DNA from: Lentzea sp.
GTDB taxonomy: Bacteria > Actinomycetota > Actinomycetes > Mycobacteriales > Pseudonocardiaceae
Length of the DNA stretch: 13,957 nucleotides
Reading direction: 5' to 3'
Assembly: GCA_030146905.1 (NCBI GenBank)
Contig: JASLAV010000450.1
Span: 1-13,957, forward strand
Below the pieces are notes generated by a model that saw only the letters and a list, made by a program, of their open reading frames with translations, searched no databases and had not been told where the DNA came from. Shown in pieces: positions 6,116 to 13,957 of this stretch. Each line of letters begins with the position of its first letter. The first letter of the stretch is position 1. A program made the position numbers and the translations under genes.

Positions 6116-7237
6116 GTGAGCGACCTGATCTTTCTGGACAGCGCCGGTTCCTCGATCCCGCCCACCCCGGTCGTCGACGAGGTGGTCGGCCACCTCCGCC
6201 GGGAGACCGAGATCGGCGGTTACCGCGCCGCCGCGGAACGCCGTGACGACCTCGAAGCGGGGTACGGCGTGCTGGCCGAGCTCTTCGGCTGCGAGCCGTC
6301 GGAGGTCGCCTTCACCGACAGCGCGACCCGCTCGTGGCTCACCGCGTTCGACGCCGTCCCGCTGGCGGAGGGTGACCGGATCCTCGTCACCGAGGTCGAG
6401 TACGGCGGCAACGCCGTGCCGATCCTGCGTCGCGCGCAGGAGACCGGCGCGACGGTCGAGGTCATGCCGTCCGACCGCCACGGGCAGCTCGACGTCGACG
6501 CCCTGGACCTGGACGAACGGGTCAAGCTGATCTCGCTCGTGCACGTCCCCACGAACGGCGGCCTGGTCAACCCCGTCAACGAGGTCACGGCCAAGGCCCG
6601 CGAGGCCGGCGCGCTGGTGCTGCTCGACGCCTGCCAGTCCACCGGCCAGATCGACCTGCGCGGGGTGGACTACGACATGCTCGTGTGCACCGGCCGCAAG
6701 TGGTTGAGGGGACCCCGCGGCACAGGCGCGCTGGTGGTCAGGAACGACGTGCGCAAGCGGCTCAAGCCGAGGCTCATGGACCACAGCGCGGCGGAGTGGA
6801 CCGCGCCCGACCGGTTCGAACCGCGTGACGACGCGCGGGTGTTCGAGCTGTGGGAGTTCAGCGTCGCGGACCGGCTGGGCCTGATCGCCGCCGCCAGGTA
6901 CGCCCTCGACAAGGGCCTGGACGTGATCGAGGCCGAGGTGCGGGACCGCGCCAAGCGTTTGCGCGAAGGCTTGAACTCGATCTCCGGCATCACCGTGCGG
7001 GACCTGGGCGAACGGCGGTCCGGCATCGTCACGTTCACCAGCGACCGGGTGCCGGCGGCGGAGCTCAAGGACCGGCTGTGGAACGAGGACGTCGCCGTCA
7101 CCGTGTCGCAGCGCGGCTCGACGCTGATCGACATGACAAAACGCGGCCTGGACGAAGTAGTGCGGGCCTCCCCGCACTACTTCGTCACTCCCGAGGAGAT
7201 CGACCAGGCGCTGGAGAGGATCAGCAGGTCTGGTTGA
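6116..7237 (+). CDS. Class V PLP-dependent aminotransferase / cysteine desulfurase-like (EgtE-like) enzyme
   Basis: 373-residue fold-type I PLP enzyme. Seen: N-terminal FLDSAG, GGYRAA, FTDSATRSW near the phosphate-binding region, LLDACQSTGQ with D171 and Q174 expected to contact PLP, and the Schiff-base lysine K195 in CTGRKWLRGPRGTG. The C-terminal RASPHYFVTPEEID is the ending shared by NifS/EgtE-like and isopenicillin-epimerase-like enzymes. The N-terminal DSAG...HLRRETEIGGY pattern is close to hercynylcysteine sulfoxide lyase EgtE, but no other ergothioneine gene is present, so no symbol is given. Start: GTG 6116, immediately before the conserved first strand; no good Shine-Dalgarno. Its end overlaps the convergent carboxypeptidase by 17 bp, and a perfect 16-bp inverted repeat lies in its last codons. 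Reaction and substrate are unknown. Confidence 0.88.
   Translation: MSDLIFLDSAGSSIPPTPVVDEVVGHLRRETEIGGYRAAAERRDDLEAGYGVLAELFGCEPSEVAFTDSATRSWLTAFDAVPLAEGDRILVTEVEYGGNAVPILRRAQETGATVEVMPSDRHGQLDVDALDLDERVKLISLVHVPTNGGLVNPVNEVTAKAREAGALVLLDACQSTGQIDLRGVDYDMLVCTGRKWLRGPRGTGALVVRNDVRKRLKPRLMDHSAAEWTAPDRFEPRDDARVFELWEFSVADRLGLIAAARYALDKGLDVIEAEVRDRAKRLREGLNSISGITVRDLGERRSGIVTFTSDRVPAAELKDRLWNEDVAVTVSQRGSTLIDMTKRGLDEVVRASPHYFVTPEEIDQALERISRSG
7151..7186 (-). terminator. Perfect 16-bp hairpin, likely carboxypeptidase terminator, inside the PLP enzyme gene
   Basis: Arms 7151-7166 (GACGAAGTAGTGCGGG) and 7171-7186 (CCCGCACTACTTCGTC) are exact reverse complements with a 4-nt loop. On the minus strand it begins 34 nt after the carboxypeptidase stop, a natural terminator position; a TTTT run occurs only about 9 nt beyond the stem, so it would be a T-poor actinomycete type. 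It also encodes residues 346-357 of the PLP enzyme. The structure is symmetrical and could act in both directions. Confidence 0.65.
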
Positions 7238-8519
7238 TGACCCGCTTCACGCAGTCCGAGTAGCTCATGAGCAGGTCGACGGCGCGGTCGTTGCGGGCGG
7301 TCTGCGCCGCGATGACCGTGTCGCGCGGGTAGAAGCCGTTGAGGCCGCTGCCGCTGGCCGGGTACATCTCGAAGGTGTAGGCCCAGATCTTGTGCTGGCC
7401 CCACATCCAGTCGTCACTGCTGCCGTCGGTGATGTACAGGTCGCTCGCCTGTTCCGGCGTGTAGCCGTTGGTGGCGGCCATCTGCCTGCCGAGCGTCTGG
7501 AACGCGCGCGCCTCGTCCGCGTTGAGGCCGGTGTCGGTGTCCGCCTGCGTGTAGCCGTACGGCCACAGCACGAGCTCCGAGTACGAGTGGAAGTCGATGA
7601 ACGTCTTGATCTGCTGGCTGCCACCGACCACGCGCGAGTTCACGAAGTCGCGGATGCGGGTGGTCTCCGGAGCGGAGAACGCCGCCGTGCCGCGATAGGT
7701 GTCCGACGTGCTGCTGCCGCTGGAACCGCCGCAGCAGCCCCACTTGTAGCCCCAGTTGCGGTTGAGGTCGGTGCCGTTGCCCTGGCGGTTCTTGCGCCAG
7801 CCGCGGAACGAGCCCGTGGCGATGTCGTACTCGGCGCCGTCCGGGTTCATCATCGGCACGATCCAGACCTCGCGGCTGTCGACGAGGTTCTTGACCGCGG
7901 GCGTGGCGTAGTTGTCGGTGTAGCGCTTGGCGACCTGCAGGCACTGCTCGACGGTCAGGTGCTCGCGGGCGTGCTGGCCGCAGACGAACAGCACCTCCGG
8001 CTCGCTCTCGTCGGACGCCACGTTGTCACTGATCTTGAGCGCCCAGATGTCCCGGTTCTGGTAGCTCTTGCCGATGCTGCGCAGGCTGGCCAGCGACGGG
8101 TGGTCGCGGACGGTCTGCTGCAGCTCGGCGGTGGTCTCCGCGAAGTTGTGGTAGCCGGTGTAGCCGGACGGGAAGTCCCGGGTGCCGACCTGACCGGGCT
8201 GGGGGTCCGCGAACTGGACCTTGCCGAGCTTCTTGAGCTCCTGTTCGAAGTCGCCGACGTACGTGACGGGCAGTCCGGTCGCCTGCAGGGCGCGGTACTG
8301 GGACTTGTCCGCCACGACCTGGACCGTGGTGAGCTTCGTCGCGCCGAGCACGTCGACACCGGTCTGGGCGACCAGGGTGCGCTCGGCGGACGTGTCCGCG
8401 GTGACTTCGAGCAGATAGCGGCCGGAGTCGGCCGTGCTGGGCGTCGCCATGCCCGCGACCAGCACGGGCAGGCAGACGGCGAGCACTGCGGCGATCTTGC
8501 CGCGGCTCTTGGTGAACAT
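7221..8519 (-). CDS. Secreted M14 zinc carboxypeptidase
   Basis: Exported metallocarboxypeptidase, 432 residues, of the carboxypeptidase A/T family; removes C-terminal residues from peptides outside the cell. A Sec signal peptide (KSRGK, then a hydrophobic core to about residue 24, cleavage probably near A27-A30) is followed by a propeptide to about residue 115 and the M14 domain. Zinc ligands are H183 and E186 in GQHAREH and H311 in DFHSYSE; substrate-binding N253-R254 in DLNRNW; general base E384 in TFEMYP; Y362 is a candidate for the flexible tyrosine. Cys262 and Cys263 and the final Cys432 suggest disulfides. Start: ATG 8519 with a strong GGAGG 4 nt upstream. It converges on the PLP enzyme gene with a 17-bp overlap and diverges from hisD over 132 bp. 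The propeptide implies activation after secretion. Confidence 0.95.
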   Translation of the reverse strand: MFTKSRGKIAAVLAVCLPVLVAGMATPSTADSGRYLLEVTADTSAERTLVAQTGVDVLGATKLTTVQVVADKSQYRALQATGLPVTYVGDFEQELKKLGKVQFADPQPGQVGTRDFPSGYTGYHNFAETTAELQQTVRDHPSLASLRSIGKSYQNRDIWALKISDNVASDESEPEVLFVCGQHAREHLTVEQCLQVAKRYTDNYATPAVKNLVDSREVWIVPMMNPDGAEYDIATGSFRGWRKNRQGNGTDLNRNWGYKWGCCGGSSGSSTSDTYRGTAAFSAPETTRIRDFVNSRVVGGSQQIKTFIDFHSYSELVLWPYGYTQADTDTGLNADEARAFQTLGRQMAATNGYTPEQASDLYITDGSSDDWMWGQHKIWAYTFEMYPASGSGLNGFYPRDTVIAAQTARNDRAVDLLMSYSDCVKRVINQTC

Positions 8520-8523
8520 CTTT

Positions 8524-8528
8524 CCTCC
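8524..8528 (-). promoter_or_regulatory. Strong Shine-Dalgarno for the carboxypeptidase gene
   Basis: Minus-strand GGAGG (within ATGGAGGAAAG) lies 4 nt before the ATG at 8519. It fixes the start and shows that this gene has a true 5' leader, unlike several neighbours. The promoter itself could not be picked out in the 132-bp intergenic region. Confidence 0.75.
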
Positions 8529-8617
8529 ATCATCAGCAGGGGTTTGCGACGGAGTGGTGCTCGACCGAGCGTGGCCGTGGCGTCACAGGCTGAGTAGCGC
8601 CGATAGCGGGGTGACCG

Positions 8618-8644
8618 TTGACAGATTTCCGAAGCTACTAGGCT
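8618..8644 (+). promoter_or_regulatory. hisD promoter, leaderless
   Basis: TTGACA at 8618-8623 and TAGGCT at 8639-8644 are separated by 15 bp (slightly short), and the -10 is followed by exactly 7 nt before the hisD ATG at 8652. No Shine-Dalgarno is present. The mRNA probably begins at the ATG, leaving no room for a leader peptide, T-box or other 5' attenuator, so any histidine control must act on initiation or elsewhere. Confidence 0.7.
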
Positions 8645-8651
8645 GTGGTAC

Positions 8652-11667
<3,016 letters not shown>

Positions 11668-11823
11668 ATGCCGAAGGAAGTCGTCGTCATCGGCCTGCTG
11701 GCCCTCGCGGGCTTCCTGGGCGGTGGCGTGTACGCGACGTGGAAGACCGCCAAGTTTTTGGCGGTCGTCCTCCTCGTGCTGACCGTCATCGCGGTCGGCG
11801 GCGCGGTCCTCTGGCTCATTTAG
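11668..11823 (+). CDS. 51-residue two-TM membrane protein following hisB
   Basis: Very small hydrophobic protein: a short polar start (MPKE), a first membrane segment about residues 5-24, a loop with basic residues ATWKTAK, and a second segment about 30-50 ending at the C-terminus. The ATG follows the hisB TAG with no gap, and AAGGG at 11653-11657 could serve as its ribosome site, so it is probably translated by coupling. Function unknown; it has no histidine-enzyme motif. From memory, similar small proteins sit after hisB in related genera, which supports its being real, but this was not searched. The central codons AAG-TTT-TTG, unusually AT-rich for this DNA, form part of a hairpin (11745-11766). 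Confidence 0.7.
   Translation: MPKEVVVIGLLALAGFLGGGVYATWKTAKFLAVVLLVLTVIAVGGAVLWLI
11745..11766 (+). terminator. Hairpin inside the small membrane-protein gene, possible his operon terminator or attenuator
   Basis: Arms 11745-11753 (GACCGCCAA) and 11758-11766 (TTGGCGGTC) pair perfectly around a GTTT loop; after one mismatch, GGA/TCC adds three more pairs. It lies 77 nt after the hisB stop. There is no T tract after the stem (the five Ts lie in the loop and arm), so termination is uncertain. It may also be a fortuitous or mRNA-stability element. Confidence 0.4.
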
Positions 11824-11834
11824 CTCCGAACCGA

Positions 11835-11840
11835 CAGAAT
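11835..11840 (+). promoter_or_regulatory. Possible leaderless -10 for the TIR-WD40 gene
   Basis: CAGAAT (one base off TAnnnT at the first position) is followed by exactly 7 nt before the GTG at 11848, the same geometry as the better promoters here, and no Shine-Dalgarno is present. No -35 is recognisable. Weak on its own; supported by the repeated spacing. Confidence 0.35.
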
Positions 11841-11847
11841 CGTCCAC

Positions 11848-13957
11848 GTGGGCGAGCCTGACTACGACGCGTTCCTCTCGTGCAGCCGGGCACTCGACGG
11901 CACACTCGCCCCGGCGTTGCGGCGCGGCGTGCAACGGTTCGCCACACCCTGGTACCGCCTTCGGTCCACACGGGTGTTCCTGGACGACCCCGGCTCGTGG
12001 GCGTCCACAGAGGCCGCCCTGGCCCGGTCTCGCTGGCTGGTCCTGATGGCCTCGCCGGAGACGGCGGCATCGGAGTGGGTCGGCCGCGAGCTCGCGTGGT
12101 GGCTGGAACACCGGTCGCCCCAGCAGATCCTCGTCGTCCTGACCTCCGGCGAGTACGCGCGGTCGGTGCCCGCCGGAGTGCGCAAGGCGCTCGGTGAGGA
12201 ACCGCGCTGGGTGGACTTGAGGCCGTTGCGGTCGGCGTCGCACGTCGACGAGTCGAACCCGCGGCTGCGCGAGGCCGTCGCGGACATCGCGAGCGTGGTG
12301 CGCGGCGTGCCGAGGGACGACCTCGTCGGAGAACACGTCCGGCAGCACCGACGCACGACGCGGCTGGCACGCGGTGCGGCCGCGGCACTGGTCGTGATCC
12401 TGCTGGTCACGGCGCTGATCGCCGTAGTGCAACGCAACGACGCCACCGCACAGGCCCGCACCGCCACGGCACGAGGCCTCGCCTCGGCGGCTGTCGCGAA
12501 CCTGCGCACCGACCTCGCGCTGTCGCAGGCACTCGCGGCCGAGGCCTACCGGGTCGAACCGAACGCGCAGACCCGCTCCGCCCTGTTCGAGTCGCTGACC
12601 GCCTCGCCCCAGCTCGACCGGTACGTGCGGGTAGGCGGCGAGGTGACCGCGCTCGCCGCGTCGGCCGACGGCAAGGTCGCGGTCGCCGGCACCTCCGACG
12701 GACGCGTGGTGCGACTGGACCTCGCGGCGTCCTCGCGTTCCGAGACGAAGGTCGGCTCCGATCCGGTGATCGCCGTGGCCGCGAGCTCCAACGGCGGCGT
12801 GATCGCCGCCTTCTCCACCGGCACGGCAGTGCGCTGGGACGCTGCCTCCGGTGCCGTGCAACGGTTCGACACGCCCCGCGACCTGTCGTTCGGTCTCGTG
12901 GCGGCGTCACCGTCCGGGCGCTTCACCGCCTTCTACGCCACTGTTGGCCAACCGTCGGGCGCAGAAGGTCGTTTCGTCAGAATCGTCCATGATGGACAGA
13001 CAGACCTCCGTGCGCAAAGCGACGGCGTGACGTGGCCACTGCTCGTGATGCGGCTGCCCGACGACGGAACGCTGCTGGAACTGTCCGACACCGAGTGGGT
13101 CCGTCGTTCGACGGCGACCCAGGAGGTCCTGTCCACCTCGCGGGGCAACGTGCTGCCCGCCAACGGTTTCTGGCACGGCGCCTCCGCGGACGGCGCCCGG
13201 TTCGGCTGGTCGTCCGACGGCCTGACCAGGTTGTGGCGCACGGACAACCCCACGTTCGACTACAACTCCCAGGACACCGAACTGCGGCAGGGCCGCCCCA
13301 ATCCGTCCCACGTCGCCATCACCAACGACGGCGCGCGAACCGCGGTGGCCGACACCGGCACCATCCACGTCTACGACATGACCGGCCCCGACGCGGGCGA
13401 ACGAGTGCGGCTGGAAGGCAACGACGAGACGCGGTTCGTCGAGTTCCTCGGCTCGGGCAACCGCCTGGTGTCCGCCACGCACGACCGCCTCGTCCTGTGG
13501 GACCTCGACAGGAACACCCGCCTGAGCTCCGCACTGCCCACCCGAACGCCGCTGTCGTGCAACGCCTGCCCACCACCGTGGATCGCGGTGTCACAAGGCA
13601 AAACGGCCGTCGCAGCGGGCCCGGAACTGTCAGTCGGCCCGGCCACCGAGTCAGTGGGCCCCGACAGCGACTTCGGCCCGGTCGTGTGGAACGCCGCCGG
13701 CGACAAGCTCTTCGCGGTCACCCTCCCGGAGGGCATCGGCGAAACCTGGCAGACCCAGCCGGTCCTGCGGCGCTCGTCGCGCTGGAAGGGCGACGTGACC
13801 GCCGAGCACCTGCTCTCGATGCGCGCCTCTGCCGACGACACCAGGCTCGTCACCGTGAACGAGGAGGGCGACGTCCAGGTCTTCTCCGGCCCCGACTTCG
13901 CCCCGGAACGCACGATCCCCCTCGGCCGCCGCCTGGACCACGCGGGCTGGCCCCCGG
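11848..13957 (+). CDS. TIR domain - transmembrane - WD40-like repeat protein, 3' end outside window
   Basis: The frame is open from GTG 11848 to the window end (703 codons). Order: TIR domain (residues 1 to about 125) beginning YDAFLSCSRALDG, with RVFLDDPGSW, a strand WLVLMASP, and SEWVGRE, where E81 sits at the place of the catalytic glutamate of NAD-cleaving TIRs; a linker ending VGEHVRQHRRTTRLAR; one membrane helix about 178-195; a helical segment (LALSQALAAEAYRVEP); then from about residue 258 a degenerate beta-propeller with ends such as VVRLDLA, AVRWDAA, LTRLWRT, IHVYDM and LVLWDLD. This layout is known among actinomycete TIR-WD40 proteins, with the TIR side probably cytoplasmic. The SYSH of typical relatives is SCSR, and the loop after RVF.D is short. 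Start chosen just before the first TIR strand, 24 bp after the small gene. Role (defence, signalling, NAD cleavage) is inferred, not shown. Confidence 0.85.
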   Translation, partial: MGEPDYDAFLSCSRALDGTLAPALRRGVQRFATPWYRLRSTRVFLDDPGSWASTEAALARSRWLVLMASPETAASEWVGRELAWWLEHRSPQQILVVLTSGEYARSVPAGVRKALGEEPRWVDLRPLRSASHVDESNPRLREAVADIASVVRGVPRDDLVGEHVRQHRRTTRLARGAAAALVVILLVTALIAVVQRNDATAQARTATARGLASAAVANLRTDLALSQALAAEAYRVEPNAQTRSALFESLTASPQLDRYVRVGGEVTALAASADGKVAVAGTSDGRVVRLDLAASSRSETKVGSDPVIAVAASSNGGVIAAFSTGTAVRWDAASGAVQRFDTPRDLSFGLVAASPSGRFTAFYATVGQPSGAEGRFVRIVHDGQTDLRAQSDGVTWPLLVMRLPDDGTLLELSDTEWVRRSTATQEVLSTSRGNVLPANGFWHGASADGARFGWSSDGLTRLWRTDNPTFDYNSQDTELRQGRPNPSHVAITNDGARTAVADTGTIHVYDMTGPDAGERVRLEGNDETRFVEFLGSGNRLVSATHDRLVLWDLDRNTRLSSALPTRTPLSCNACPPPWIAVSQGKTAVAAGPELSVGPATESVGPDSDFGPVVWNAAGDKLFAVTLPEGIGETWQTQPVLRRSSRWKGDVTAEHLLSMRASADDTRLVTVNEEGDVQVFSGPDFAPERTIPLGRRLDHAGWPP

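Noticed and set aside
6091..6165. A longer start (ATG 6165) for membrane paralogue A
   Set aside because: It adds 25 residues with no match to the paralogue and overlaps the divergent PLP enzyme start by 50 bp; GTG 6090 aligns the two proteins from their first residues.
8559..8570. GCTCGACCGAGC, a 5-2-5 palindrome in the carboxypeptidase/hisD intergenic region
   Set aside because: Short GC-rich palindromes are frequent at this base composition and no second copy was noticed near a related gene.
11835..12989. A repeated 12-mer CAGAATCGTCCA at 11835-11846 and 12978-12989, one copy just before the TIR start and one inside the gene
   Set aside because: A handful of 12-base repeats is expected by chance in 14 kb, and the flanks do not match.

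Overview
The window is about 14 kb of very GC-rich, tightly packed DNA from an actinomycete. The protein signatures point to Pseudonocardiales (Lentzea, Saccharothrix or Amycolatopsis type). That placement is an inference from GC content, frequent GTG starts, leaderless promoters and the hisD-hisC-hisB gene order. Fourteen protein-coding genes are supported. No RNA gene, CRISPR array, insertion sequence or phage gene was seen. No stretch longer than 132 bp lacks a gene.

Layout: (1) 1-2366, the end of an NAD de novo operon: nadB (its 5' end lies outside the window) overlapping nadC by 4 bp. (2) 2337-3568 on the minus strand: a carbon-nitrogen hydrolase (Nit type) followed by a small antibiotic-biosynthesis-monooxygenase-fold protein whose end overlaps nadC tail to tail. 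(3) 3593-5095: a lone family-5 solute-binding lipoprotein, divergent from the hydrolase across only 24 bp. (4) 5100-6090 on the minus strand: two tandem paralogous membrane proteins of 162 and 163 residues with a conserved C-terminal EFWAD signature and no recognised function. (5) 6116-7237: a class V PLP enzyme of the cysteine desulfurase/EgtE-like group, converging on (6) 7221-8519: a secreted M14 zinc carboxypeptidase. (7) 8652-11823: a histidine operon, hisD-hisC-hisB plus a 51-residue membrane protein, with GTGA overlaps and a stop abutting a start. (8) 11848 to the window end: a TIR-transmembrane-WD40 type protein (3' end outside the window), standing where further his genes such as hisH would often be found.

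Two kinds of non-coding structure stand out. First, several starts look leaderless: a TAnnnT-like -10 hexamer sits exactly 7 nt before the start codon at 3568 (minus), 3593, 8652 and, more weakly, 11848. At 3568/3593 the two divergent -10 hexamers overlap by 2 bp. Second, hairpins are embedded inside coding sequence just past the stop codon of a neighbouring gene: a perfect 16-bp stem at 7151-7186 (34 nt past the carboxypeptidase stop), a 10-bp stem at 5124-5150 (28 nt past the lipoprotein stop), a weaker 7-bp stem at 2399-2423 (32 nt past the nadC stop) and a 9-bp stem at 11745-11766 within the small gene after hisB. The compact genome seems to place terminators inside the 3' coding ends of adjacent genes.

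The metabolic genes (nadBC, his) are ordinary housekeeping. The most unusual genes are the paralogous membrane pair and the TIR-WD40 gene, whose TIR domain looks shortened.
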